Source of the DNA: Neobacillus drentensis
Lineage (GTDB): Bacteria > Bacillota > Bacilli > Bacillales > Cytobacillaceae
DNA: 64,000 nucleotides
Assembly: GCF_021560175.1 (NCBI RefSeq)
Contig: NZ_CP091110.1
Span: 982,001 to 1,046,000, forward strand
Direction of reading: 5' to 3'
Part shown: positions 35,749 through 44,301 of the stretch, piece by piece
How the letters are laid out: each line of letters begins with the position of its first letter
How positions within the stretch are numbered: position 1 is the first letter of the stretch
Made by a program: the position numbers and the translations under genes
Notes under the pieces: generated by a model
The model's database searches: none
Seen by the model: the letters and a program-made list of their open reading frames with translations, nothing else
Told to the model about the DNA's origin: nothing

Positions 35749-36093
35749 ATGGATGATAGATTTACACTATTTAACTTAAAAGTAGAGGTGGTGGCTACTG
35801 ATAAACCAATGGTCTGCAGTCATAAGGAAGGTGACTATTTCTTGGTTATAGGGGAAAACCTGATCTTTCCGGAAACTAATTCATTTTCCATGTATGCATT
35901 AAGCGCTATTTTGCCACTGCTTCCTGCAAAGCAGCGGGCATTACATGCTAATGACTGGATGTTGTCTGATAGTCTCATTGCCTGCCCGGACCCAAACTGT
36001 GGTGCCAAATTTAAAATAACTCGTATCGGAACTCAGGAATTTAGTCATGCTGTATGCACAATAGAACCCATACATAAAGGAGATCGAGAATAA
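35749..36093 (+). CDS. TIGR04076-like protein
   Basis: A 114-residue protein starting at ATG 35749 after AAAGGAGAAGG. The layout VCSHKEGDYFLVIGENLIFP, then SAILPLLPAKQR and CPDPNCGAKFKITRI resembles the TIGR04076 family, a small protein with paired Cys (CPDPNC) that often accompanies reductases. No function is known. It is the first gene behind the T-box and its stop overlaps the next start (TAATG), so the two are translationally coupled. Confidence 0.7.
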   Translation: MDDRFTLFNLKVEVVATDKPMVCSHKEGDYFLVIGENLIFPETNSFSMYALSAILPLLPAKQRALHANDWMLSDSLIACPDPNCGAKFKITRIGTQEFSHAVCTIEPIHKGDRE

Positions 36094-37139
36094 TGGCAGA
36101 ACGATTCGAATTAGCAAAAGATTATACAATCAATAGAGTGATCAACGGCTGTTGGCAATTATCAGAAGGTCATAGTTTAGAAACGAAATTGGATATGAAA
36201 GATGTCATGAAGGCCTTCTATATGCTTGCTGACAAAGGATTTACGACATTTGATTGTGCAGATATCTATACAGGTACTGAAGAATTTCTAGGTGAATTTT
36301 TAACGGAACTAAAAACAGGGAGTACCCTTTCACCACATGATATCCAAGTTCATACCAAGTATGTACCGGATATCAACTTGCTTCGTGAGGTCGATTACAG
36401 TTACACCGAAAAAATAATAGACAGAAGTCTCAAACGTCAAAAACGTGATGTATTGGATCTTGTTCAGTTTCATTGGTGGGATTACAATGTGCCCGGCTAT
36501 GTTGAGACAGCGGGAGATCTATTGAAACTTAAAGAAAAAGGAAAGATCCGTAATATCGGCGTTACAAACTTTGATACGAAGCATTTGGCCGAACTTGTTG
36601 ATGCCGGTATCCCTGTTGTGTCCTGTCAAAGTCAATACTCGGTTTTTGATAGACGTCCAGAAAAAGAGTTACTAGATTACTGTAAAAGCAAGGGAATTTC
36701 TCTGCTGTGCTATGGTACATTATCAGGAGGTATGATAGCGGAAAAATGGATTGGACAAACTTCTATTCAACCAGAAACGCGCTCACATGTAAAATATTTT
36801 CAGGTAATTGAGGATACCTTAGGTTGGGATGACTATCAAGAATTATTGTTATTGCTGCAAGGAATCGCTAATAAACATTCTGTCAAGGTTTCACAAATTG
36901 CAACAAAGTATATATTAAATCAGCAAGGTGTCGGAGCTTCCATTATTGGAGTTAGAAATAGCAGGCACGTTGATTCAAATGCGCAAATATTTACATTCGA
37001 ACTCGACAAGTCTGATATGGATGAGATAAAACAATTCTTAGACAAGTATCCAATAGTAGAGGGTGAACCTTTTGAGTTAGAGCGGACAATTGGTTCGAAA
37101 TATCGTAATATTATGAAAATGAATTTAAACGAAGAATAA
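36093..37139 (+). CDS. aldo/keto reductase
   Basis: A 348-residue TIM-barrel oxidoreductase using NAD(P)H. The catalytic tetrad of the family is visible: Asp54 and Tyr59 in FDCADIYTGTE, Lys89 in VHTKY, and His127 in VQFHWWD. The cofactor end contains GVGASIIGVRNSRHV. Substrate is unknown. Start overlaps the previous stop. Position in a T-box operon with a transporter suggests that it reduces a compound derived from an amino acid, but this is inference. Confidence 0.88.
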   Translation: MAERFELAKDYTINRVINGCWQLSEGHSLETKLDMKDVMKAFYMLADKGFTTFDCADIYTGTEEFLGEFLTELKTGSTLSPHDIQVHTKYVPDINLLREVDYSYTEKIIDRSLKRQKRDVLDLVQFHWWDYNVPGYVETAGDLLKLKEKGKIRNIGVTNFDTKHLAELVDAGIPVVSCQSQYSVFDRRPEKELLDYCKSKGISLLCYGTLSGGMIAEKWIGQTSIQPETRSHVKYFQVIEDTLGWDDYQELLLLLQGIANKHSVKVSQIATKYILNQQGVGASIIGVRNSRHVDSNAQIFTFELDKSDMDEIKQFLDKYPIVEGEPFELERTIGSKYRNIMKMNLNEE

Positions 37140-37198
37140 ATATTCCAGCTTTCCAAAATTACCAGAGTAAAAATTTACTATTAAAAGGGGGGTTTTAT

Positions 37199-38668
37199 AT
37201 GGATAAAAAACTTGAATTTAGAGGCGGCTGGGGAGTTGCGTTTATTCCAGTTGTGATTTTTCTGTTCTTCTGCATATTGTATTTTATCGTTTTTAAAGCA
37301 TTTGAAATGTATGCTCTTGCAATGGGCGCTTTCGTAGCACTTATGGTCGGTGCCATTTTTGCCAAAAAGGGCAACTACGATCGATACTGGGATTCAGTCT
37401 ATGCAGGTGTAAAGGAGGCCGTCCCGATTTTAATCCTTCTGTTCGTCATCGGGATGTTCTCGGAATTGATAAAATCTACAAACATTTCGTCGGGTTTCGT
37501 ATGGCTTGCAAACCTCTTGGGTGTGGATGGAGGATTATTTACGGCGTTTACATTCCTGGCAGTTTGTATGATTTCGACTGCCACCGGATCATCGATTGGA
37601 ACAATGTTTACCTGCTTCCCTATTTTCTACCCGGCTGGGGTATTGTTGGGAAGCGATCCTGCCGTTCTTGCAGGTGCACTCGTCAGTGCTTCTATCTTTG
37701 GTGATAACTTAGCACCGATATCAGATACCACCATCATCTCTGCAGGAACGCAAGAATATACAAAAAAAGAAGGTTTTGCTGAAGTGGGCGGCTGTGTTGC
37801 CAGCCGGTTGAAATATTCCTTGGTCGCAGGTACTATCTCTTTTGTTCTGTTCTGGATGCTCGGCGGCGGCGGCACGGTAGGCGATGGCGCTTCGGATATC
37901 CTTGCCAAGAACATGAATCCAAACTCACTGGTTATGCTGGTTCCGGTCGTCGTCATGTTAATTATCGCTATCAAAACCCGCAATATCTATAAAGCTATAA
38001 CTATAGGGATTATTTTAGGAACAATAACAGGCCTAGCGTTTCACCTTCTAACGTTCGACAATGTTATCTCCGTTAAGGATGGTGCACCGAAAGGTTTCCT
38101 AACGGGCGGCATCAGCAGCATGATGGCAACGGTTACGCTGGTTATTTCTGTCTATGGAATAATGGGTGTACTCAACGGTGCCGGTGTGCTAGAAAAGGTG
38201 ACAAATGGCATACTTAACAGCAAAATGGGTAAGACAGTCCGCGGTGCAGAAATTGCTATGATGTTAGGTATTTCGTTTACAACCTTGCTCTTCGGTGGTG
38301 TGACTAGTGCATCAATGACGACATTTGGAAAAGTACAGAATGAGATTGGTAAACGTGTAGGATTGCATCCATACCGACGTGCCTATCTATTGGATGGTTT
38401 CGCTAATGCTATTGTGCTGGTTATACCTTTTTTAAGTGTTTTTGTATTCCTCGGTGCGTTGCTGTCGAAAGGATATGATTTTGTTAAACCGCTTTTACTA
38501 ACACAGGTCTCAAGCGGTATGATTTATTCCATGGTACTGTTTTTGGTGCTATTATCCTCGGTCATAACGGGATGGGGCCGTGAATATGAGGGCTCTGAAG
38601 GGAAAGTAGTTAGAAATCCTCAAGAATTAGCAAAACAAGGAACCAAGCCCGCCTCTCATAATATATAA
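37199..38668 (+). CDS. NhaC-family transporter (probable amino-acid/H+ or Na+ exchanger)
   Basis: A 489-residue membrane protein with about 12 helices. STATGSSIGTMFTCFPIFYP and SASIFGDNLAPISDTTIIS carry the signature of the NhaC family. Members controlled by T-boxes in other Firmicutes have been proposed to move amino acids rather than only Na+. ATG 37199 follows AAGGGGGG. It is third in the T-box operon, so its substrate is probably the amino acid sensed by the leader or a product of it. Confidence 0.82.
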   Translation: MDKKLEFRGGWGVAFIPVVIFLFFCILYFIVFKAFEMYALAMGAFVALMVGAIFAKKGNYDRYWDSVYAGVKEAVPILILLFVIGMFSELIKSTNISSGFVWLANLLGVDGGLFTAFTFLAVCMISTATGSSIGTMFTCFPIFYPAGVLLGSDPAVLAGALVSASIFGDNLAPISDTTIISAGTQEYTKKEGFAEVGGCVASRLKYSLVAGTISFVLFWMLGGGGTVGDGASDILAKNMNPNSLVMLVPVVVMLIIAIKTRNIYKAITIGIILGTITGLAFHLLTFDNVISVKDGAPKGFLTGGISSMMATVTLVISVYGIMGVLNGAGVLEKVTNGILNSKMGKTVRGAEIAMMLGISFTTLLFGGVTSASMTTFGKVQNEIGKRVGLHPYRRAYLLDGFANAIVLVIPFLSVFVFLGALLSKGYDFVKPLLLTQVSSGMIYSMVLFLVLLSSVITGWGREYEGSEGKVVRNPQELAKQGTKPASHNI

Positions 38669-38673
38669 TGGCC

Positions 38674-38725
38674 AGTGCCTGTCACTCCTATCGACTAATT
38701 TCGGTGGTGACAGGCACTATTTTTT
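38674..38725 (+). terminator. terminator after the T-box operon
   Basis: AGTGCCTGTCAC pairs with GTGACAGGCACT around a 22-base loop, then ATTTTTTT. Confidence 0.85.
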
Positions 38726-38971
38726 TGATTAGGAAAAAAATTAGCAATGCTGAAACCTGAACGATTTGTCTATACCTTTTTCCTAAATTACCTCAACTTC
38801 CCTATTTTCCTTTGCACTTTTTATTTGATAATATTAAAATGTATATTTACTATAGCTTGATAAAAGTGCTTAAGCACGTATCAGGGTAGAAGAAGCAGGG
38901 GAATCCTTGCTTTTTATTTTGGGGAACAAGGCTTGCACAGATATCCCGTAATGAGAGGATTTGAATTTGAT
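38726..38971. other. leader region of the dihydrouridine synthase gene
   Basis: Contains the palindrome GTGCTTAAGCAC (about 38867-38878) and an imperfect GCAGGG/TCCTTGC hairpin followed by TTTTTATTTT (about 38896-38920). Together they could form an attenuator, but no known riboswitch motif was recognised. Confidence 0.4.
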
Positions 38972-39949
38972 ATGATAGATAATTTTTGGCGTGATTTACC
39001 ACGACCATTTTTTATACTGGCACCAATGGAAGAAGTGACAGATGTTGTTTTTCGCCACGTAGTAAGCGAGGCAGCCAGACCTGATGTGTTTTTTACAGAG
39101 TTTACAAATTCGGAGAGTTATTGTCACCCAGAGGGAAAACAAAGTGTGAAGGGGCGTTTGACTTTTACAGAGGATGAACAACCGATAGTAGCCCATATAT
39201 GGGGAGATAAGCCTGAATATTTTCGGCAAATGAGTATTGGTATGGCGGAACTTGGGTTTCGAGGTATAGATATCAATATGGGTTGTCCCGTACCTAATGT
39301 GACACAACATGGAAAGGGAAGCGGCCTTATCCTTCGTCCAGAAGTTGCTGCAGAATTAATTCAAGCAGCAAAAGCAGGAGGATTGCCCGTTAGTGTAAAG
39401 ACAAGGCTTGGTTTCACAGAGGTAGACGAATGGCGCGACTGGCTGACACACATATTGAAACAGGATATTGCTAATCTTTCCATTCATCTGCGGACAAGAA
39501 AGGAAATGAGCAAAGTAGATGCTCATTGGGAACTAATCCCGGAAATTAAGAAACTTCGAGACCAGGTGGCACCGGATACACTCTTGACAATCAATGGGGA
39601 TATTCCTGACCGTCAAACTGGCTTGAAGCTTGCTCATCAATATGGTATTGATGGGGTTATGATTGGACGTGGTATTTTCCATAATCCTTTTGCCTTTGAA
39701 AAAGAACCGAAAGATCATAGCAGTAAGGAATTACTTGATCTCTTAAGATTGCATTTAGATCTCCATGATCAATATTCAAGTTTAGGGCTGCGTCCGTACA
39801 CTGCTCTTCATCGCTTTTTTAAGATATATGTCAAAGGGTTTCGAGGGGCAAGTGAATTAAGAAATCAATTAATGAATACAAAGTCAACAGATGAAGTGCG
39901 TGAATTGCTTGATAACTTTTTAAATAGTCTTGAAGGAATCGGCGAATAA
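38972..39949 (+). CDS. dus: tRNA-dihydrouridine synthase
   Basis: A 325-residue FMN enzyme that reduces uridines in tRNA D-loops. It contains [15 protein letters not shown], the catalytic Cys in [30 protein letters not shown] and [13 protein letters not shown]. The start at 38972 ([14 protein letters not shown]) matches the usual N-terminus of this subgroup; AGAGGA is 12 bases upstream, somewhat far. TTG 38933 in the same frame adds 13 atypical residues. It is separate from the usual ribosomal or lysyl-tRNA synthetase context, so it may be a second copy. Confidence 0.88.
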   Translation: MIDNFWRDLPRPFFILAPMEEVTDVVFRHVVSEAARPDVFFTEFTNSESYCHPEGKQSVKGRLTFTEDEQPIVAHIWGDKPEYFRQMSIGMAELGFRGIDINMGCPVPNVTQHGKGSGLILRPEVAAELIQAAKAGGLPVSVKTRLGFTEVDEWRDWLTHILKQDIANLSIHLRTRKEMSKVDAHWELIPEIKKLRDQVAPDTLLTINGDIPDRQTGLKLAHQYGIDGVMIGRGIFHNPFAFEKEPKDHSSKELLDLLRLHLDLHDQYSSLGLRPYTALHRFFKIYVKGFRGASELRNQLMNTKSTDEVRELLDNFLNSLEGIGE

Positions 39950-40023
39950 TAAAACTTTTAATTGAAGGTCTCCTATTATTACTAGTGACTACTCCAGATA
40001 AAAAAAGTTCAATAAGTAAAAGA

Positions 40024-40065
40024 GCCTGTATCGTGGATTACCAAGTAATCGTCGGCGATACAGGC
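40024..40065 (+). other. stem-loop with inner hairpin after the dus gene
   Basis: Outer arms GCCTGTATCG (40024-40033) and CGATACAGGC (40056-40065) enclose an inner GATTAC/GTAATC hairpin. The downstream CATTTCTATT is a poor T-run, so termination is possible but weak. Confidence 0.5.
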
Positions 40066-40503
40066 CATTTCTATTACGTTTATTTTAATGATTTACTACT
40101 ATGTTCACATAATTGTAGAAAAGCTTTTGAAAAGACTAAATTATATGAAATCTAATGTGATATTATTTTATCGGGAGGAGGTAACAAAATGGAAATATGC
40201 CAATAAAAATAATTATTTTTAAAATTATGGCGAATCTTTTCTTCATCATTTTCCCCATCAAAACGATGATTTTATGATGCCCTCGAAGAATAAATACAAC
40301 TTTTAATGATACAACGTTTATGTACAACCTTCTTATTGAACCTTCACGTATTTCTCTTTTAACATCCATTTCTTCCGTGTTATTCCAAACAAATTGTTTA
40401 ATAAAAAAATAGACCTGAAAGGATAGGTAAACCAAATATATAAGTTTCCTAAGACTATTTATTTCTGATAAGTTAATTTAGATTTGAAGGAGGAAAATTA
40501 ATA
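40066..40503. other. intergenic region with no convincing gene
   Basis: A strong GGGAGGAGGT site precedes ATG 40189, but that frame stops after five codons (MEICQ). A 90-codon minus-strand frame (40163-40435) has no ribosome site and unusual composition. Possibly decayed sequence. Confidence 0.4.
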
Positions 40504-40836
40504 ATGGGCCACGATATATCAGGATTCAATAAAGCAGGAGAAGAAATTGCTTATGCTCGATTTAGCATGGGGAATTATAATGCTACCATACTATATAATG
40601 TGCTTGATGCAAATAACTACTATGCAGGAGTTAGTGGATCAGGCGGCAGTACTACCTTCTCCATACAACAAATTGAAAAGGCTCTGAATGCCTACAAGCA
40701 ATTTTGTAAAAAAGGTGATTTTTCTCTGGTAAGAAGGGAGTTCTTTCCTTGGGACCAAAAACAAATCCTGGATTTTATCCAAAATTGTTTAACAACAGCA
40801 AAAGTAGAAGGGAGTGTAAGAGTGTACTTTGGCTAA
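40504..40836 (+). CDS. uncharacterised 110-residue protein
   Basis: ATG 40504 follows GAAGGAGGA with good spacing. The product begins MGHDISGFNKAGEEIAYARF and contains SGSGGSTTFSIQQIEKALNA and FFPWDQKQILDFIQNCL. It is soluble, has one Cys pair candidate (Cys68 and Cys94 region) and no signal peptide. I do not recognise a named family. It is monocistronic. Confidence 0.7.
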   Translation: MGHDISGFNKAGEEIAYARFSMGNYNATILYNVLDANNYYAGVSGSGGSTTFSIQQIEKALNAYKQFCKKGDFSLVRREFFPWDQKQILDFIQNCLTTAKVEGSVRVYFG

Positions 40837-41145
40837 TGTTTTAAGAAGTTTTCTGTAAACTCCTCCATTTCACTGCGTATCCATACCCCTCTATAGAAGC
40901 AATTACTTCCTAAATAACCATTTGCCTTCATTTCCAGATCATCTTAAGATTTTCCTTTTATCTTAAAAAAAACCCTACTAAATTTAAACATTTATTATTT
41001 ATCGACAAAATGAAGAAGGTATAAGAAAATAGTAGATGAAGTAACCAAAAAGAACCATTTCTGAAAAGTAAGCGAATTCTCTCGGGGCAAATGAAGTAAT
41101 CTAAAAAAGGTAGTTCTAATCATATTATACAAAGAGGGTTTTAGT
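40837..41145. other. intergenic region, nothing recognised
   Basis: AT-rich. No gene, known RNA motif or strong terminator was seen. Confidence 0.4.
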
Positions 41146-41715
41146 ATGGAAAATGATAAAAGGAAGTTGTCACCAGAACAACAGGAAGAAATACTCAAAA
41201 CATTAAAAGCCCGTTTTGAGAAAAACATGAATCGCCATAATGGACTCGAATGGGCTAAAGTACAAACAAAGCTAGAAACGAATACGGAAAAACTGTGGTC
41301 GCTTAATGAAATGGAAAAAACCGGCGGTGAACCGGATGTTGTTGCCTATGATATAAAGGCAGACGAATACATTTTTTATGATTGTTCAGCGGAAAGTCCT
41401 AAAGGCCGCAGAAGTGTTTGCTACGATCGTGAAGCGCTAGAGTCGAGGAAAGAACACAAACCAAAAAACAGCGCTATTGATATGGCTGCTGACATGGGTA
41501 TTGAGATTTTAACGGAAGAACAATACCGGGAGCTGCAGGAACTTGGGAATTTCGATACTAAAACATCGAGCTGGGTGAAAACACCTGCGAATATTAGAAA
41601 ACTCGGCGGGGCCATCTTTTGTGATCGTCGCTATGACACTGTCTTTAAGTACCACAATGGAGCAGAATCCTACTATGCTGCCAGGGGATTCCGTGGTTCG
41701 CTAACGGTCTTTTGA
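41146..41715 (+). CDS. DUF4256 protein
   Basis: A 189-residue soluble protein. The segments LEWAKVQTKLETNTEKLWSL, EPDVVAYDIKADEYIFYDCS and LGGAIFCDRRYDTVFKYHNG match the DUF4256 family as I know it. No catalytic role is established. ATG 41146 follows AGAGGG. It is monocistronic with a terminator downstream. Confidence 0.8.
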   Translation: MENDKRKLSPEQQEEILKTLKARFEKNMNRHNGLEWAKVQTKLETNTEKLWSLNEMEKTGGEPDVVAYDIKADEYIFYDCSAESPKGRRSVCYDREALESRKEHKPKNSAIDMAADMGIEILTEEQYRELQELGNFDTKTSSWVKTPANIRKLGGAIFCDRRYDTVFKYHNGAESYYAARGFRGSLTVF

Positions 41716-41769
41716 GGAAAAAACAGTATATTAGTTAAGCTTGGCACGAATGGTTATTAATAATTTGAA

Positions 41770-41818
41770 AAAAACTGACCCAATCCATTTTTCTGATGGT
41801 AGAGTCAGTTTTTTCTTT
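41770..41818 (+). terminator. terminator after the DUF4256 gene
   Basis: AAAAACTGAC pairs with GTCAGTTTTTT across a loop of about 26 bases. Confidence 0.7.
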
Positions 41819-41907
41819 CTTTAATTAAAAAGCTGAGGTCCAGCCAGCGTCGGTTACTATAACCATTAAATTTTCTACATATACTTTATTTTACTTCCTT
41901 CGAAAAT

Positions 41908-43383
41908 TCAACTTTCTTCAGCAGGCTTCGTAGTGTGTTGCCGTTCTATTATGGTTTTCTCTTGCTTCGCCGCTCCCTTTCTAGGCATTAATAAAGTCAA
42001 AAGGAAGGCGATGATGACCAAAATGACCGTGAAAATATAGGCATCACTTGTGCCAAGTATAGAAGATTCCATCATTAGCTGAGATTTAGACAGCCCTTTA
42101 CCAGAAAGAATGAGCCCAGTAGCATGACTTTTCGCTCTGGTTGTCATAATGGTGATCACCAGTGCAATTCCAATTGAACCCGCTACCTGGCGGACCGTGT
42201 TAGAGACAGCTGAACCGTGGGAATGCAGGTGTTTCGGAAGAGCATTTAGCCCTGCGGTAGTAATCGGCATCGTAATGAAAGACATACCAATTCGCAAGAT
42301 AATAGTTCGAATTAGCAAATAACTATAACTAGTCGTTTCACTTAAATCGGTAACTCCCCATGAGGCCGAAATAATAAAGATTAACCCAATTATCGCAAGC
42401 GGTTTTACCCCAAATTTATCGAATAACCTGCCGGTGATCGGAGACATGATCGCATTAATGAGAGCACCAGGCAGTAATAGCAGTCCCGTTTCAAGAACGG
42501 TATATCCTCTACTTGTTTGCAAGTAGATAGGCAATAAAATCATATCCGCATACATGACCATCGTCACCAAAATATTAACAATGGTGGTCATGGTGAACAT
42601 TCTGATTCTGAAGACTCGGATATTTAACAATGGATTCTTCGAAGCCAGCTGCCGCCAGCAAAAGAGTATTAAACATAATATACCTGCTGTTATACAGCTC
42701 AAAACCAAAACATTTCCCCATCCTTTGTCGCCTGCAATGCTGAACCCATAAAGCAATGCACCAAACCCTGCGGTAGACATAATTATACTGGTGATATCGA
42801 GAGTTGGTTTAGAGGTTTCCGATACGTTTACTAGATATTTTAAGGATAAAGCAATCACGATGGCGACAAGAGGGAACATGCCAATAAATAACCAGCGCCA
42901 TGAAAAGTGTTCAATAATGAATCCAGCTAAAGTCGGACCAATTGCTGGTGCAAAAATCATCACAAGTCCGAGCATCCCCATTGCCGTCCCCCGTTTTTCT
43001 TCGGGAAACACTGTAAGAGTAACGGTCATTAATAGAGGCATAATGATACCTGCTCCGGCAGCTTGAATTAGCCTGCCAGTTAATAAAAGAGCGAAGTTTG
43101 GGGCAATGGCATTGATGAAGGTCCCCACAAGTAATAAAACCATCGAGCTAATAAAAAGCTGCCGAGTGGTAAAACGCTGCATTAAAAAGGCTGTTACCGG
43201 AATTAAGATTCCATTTACGAGCATAAAACCAGTTGACAGCCATTGAATGGTAGTGGCTGAGACCTCAAATTCCTTCATCAAATCAGGTAATACCACATTT
43301 AAAATTGTTTGATTTAACACGGATAAAAATGAGCCTAACAATAAGACGAAAAGTAGAGGCCCTTTTTTTATTGATTGATTCAC
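41908..43383 (-). CDS. DHA2-family multidrug efflux MFS transporter
   Basis: A 491-residue exporter with 14 predicted helices. The DHA2 marks are present: SVLNQTILNVVLPDLMKEF in helix 1, QWLSTGFMLVNGILIPVTA, GRLIQAAGAGIIMPLLM and GTAMGMLGLVMIFAPAIGPT. The start is GTG 43383, immediately after the broken tetR fragment. No ribosome site lies in front of this GTG in the present arrangement, so expression may be low or coupled. See the tetR fragments and the inversion finding. Substrate unknown (drug-type). Confidence 0.82.
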   Translation of the reverse strand: MNQSIKKGPLLFVLLLGSFLSVLNQTILNVVLPDLMKEFEVSATTIQWLSTGFMLVNGILIPVTAFLMQRFTTRQLFISSMVLLLVGTFINAIAPNFALLLTGRLIQAAGAGIIMPLLMTVTLTVFPEEKRGTAMGMLGLVMIFAPAIGPTLAGFIIEHFSWRWLFIGMFPLVAIVIALSLKYLVNVSETSKPTLDITSIIMSTAGFGALLYGFSIAGDKGWGNVLVLSCITAGILCLILFCWRQLASKNPLLNIRVFRIRMFTMTTIVNILVTMVMYADMILLPIYLQTSRGYTVLETGLLLLPGALINAIMSPITGRLFDKFGVKPLAIIGLIFIISASWGVTDLSETTSYSYLLIRTIILRIGMSFITMPITTAGLNALPKHLHSHGSAVSNTVRQVAGSIGIALVITIMTTRAKSHATGLILSGKGLSKSQLMMESSILGTSDAYIFTVILVIIAFLLTLLMPRKGAAKQEKTIIERQHTTKPAEES

Positions 43384-43384
43384 A

Positions 43385-43546
43385 GTAGAACGTCGCCCGG
43401 TTTAATTCAGCTCGGTCCGCAATCATTTGTACTGTCAATCTACTTGCATCTTCGTGTTCCTGAATCAATGAGATGAGTGCCTCTTTAAACATTTTCTTTG
43501 TCCGTTTGATTCGTGGATCGGTCTTTAACTTCTCTTGATTAGACAT
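43385..43546 (-). pseudogene. TetR regulator, N-terminal half cut off by inversion
   Basis: ATG 43546 follows GAAGGACTGATAAG. The 54 residues up to 43385 form a complete TetR helix-turn-helix (MFKEALISLIQEHE, LTVQMIADRAELNRATFY). The frame then runs 34 codons into the efflux gene in a wrong frame and stops at 43283. The missing ligand domain lies on the opposite strand at 43737-44138. Confidence 0.8.
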
Positions 43547-43641
43547 CTTATCAGTCCTTCGTCTATAATTTCCAACTTTATCGACAAACACATTATAGAA
43601 TGTTGATTAGTTTACATTTAATCAAAAAGTGTTTATGGTTT

Positions 43642-43688
43642 TACCACTATTCTCATGGTAGTATTTAATTTATTGATACACTATCAAT
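43642..43688. promoter_or_regulatory. operator palindromes inside the inverted segment
   Basis: A perfect 7-3-7 palindrome ATTGATA-CAC-TATCAAT (43672-43688) and TACCA...TGGTA (about 43642-43659). They are likely TetR operators of the original divergent promoter. Confidence 0.5.
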
Positions 43689-43736
43689 CAAACGACAACA
43701 TGTCAATTAAATAACAAATGGGAAAGGAATTTAATC

Positions 43737-44138
43737 ATTCACTATCACGATATTCACGATCTAATGGAGCAGATGATTGAGGAAGTATTCGAAGATCTAA
43801 ATGATACAATAAAATCTTCACCGGAGGGGCAACGGACCATGAAAGTTCAAACACCTCCGGGAAAGCTGGTCTCCTTTCTTGAGCATTTTTATCGAAATGC
43901 CAGACTCTACAATGTAATGCTCGAAAACAAGGATTTCCGCAAAAGAGTGTTTGGTATCTTGTTAGATATCGTCACTTATTCGGAAGTAAATCGCAGAGAA
44001 AAAGGGCAGTCGTTCCAATTGCCCAAAGAGATTCTTGTTGCCTCGTCACTTGGCATCATTACATGGTGGATACAAGAAGGGACCCCTTATAGCCCAAGTT
44101 ACTTAGCAGAGCTTATTATGCAAAGGTTCAATAATTAA
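43737..44138 (+). pseudogene. TetR regulator, C-terminal half
   Basis: The frame from 43737 reads IHYHDIHDLMEQMIEEVFED and continues as a typical TetR ligand domain (LEHFYRNARLYNVMLENKDF, then ASSLGIITWWIQEGTPYSP). It has no DNA-binding part. With the minus-strand half it makes a 187-residue protein, the normal length. An ATG at 43764 could still give a 124-residue fragment. Confidence 0.8.
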
Positions 44139-44194
44139 CAAAACCTTCATAGTTTGGAGACAACATTTTTTCTGATGTACATTTCTTAAAAAAG

Positions 44195-44237
44195 AAAAAA
44201 GACGTATCGAACAATTGGAGGTTCGGACGTCTTTTTC
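44195..44237. terminator. terminator between the tetR fragment and the GPH transporter
   Basis: AAAAAGACGTATCGAAC pairs with GTTCGGACGTCTTTTT (one bulge). Confidence 0.8.
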
Positions 44238-44301
44238 GTGTCATATTTGTTTTTTAGATTAACTCGAACCCATTAATAGGTTCCCCTTGATTTTCCAAAC
44301 G

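Larger units (their letters stand above)
43385..43736. other. probable inverted segment of about 352 bp
   Basis: Holds the tetR N-terminal half, its ribosome site and the promoter-operator region. Flipping it joins RATFY to HYHDIHDLM in frame and puts GGGAAAGGAATT before the GTG of the efflux gene, restoring a usual divergent layout. The break points share only short similarity (ACTxTxA). Confidence 0.65.

Noticed and set aside
40163-40435. 90-codon minus-strand frame
   Set aside because: No ribosome site, TTG start, odd hydrophobic composition, and it overlaps a plus-strand ribosome-site-like stretch. Probably chance in AT-rich DNA.
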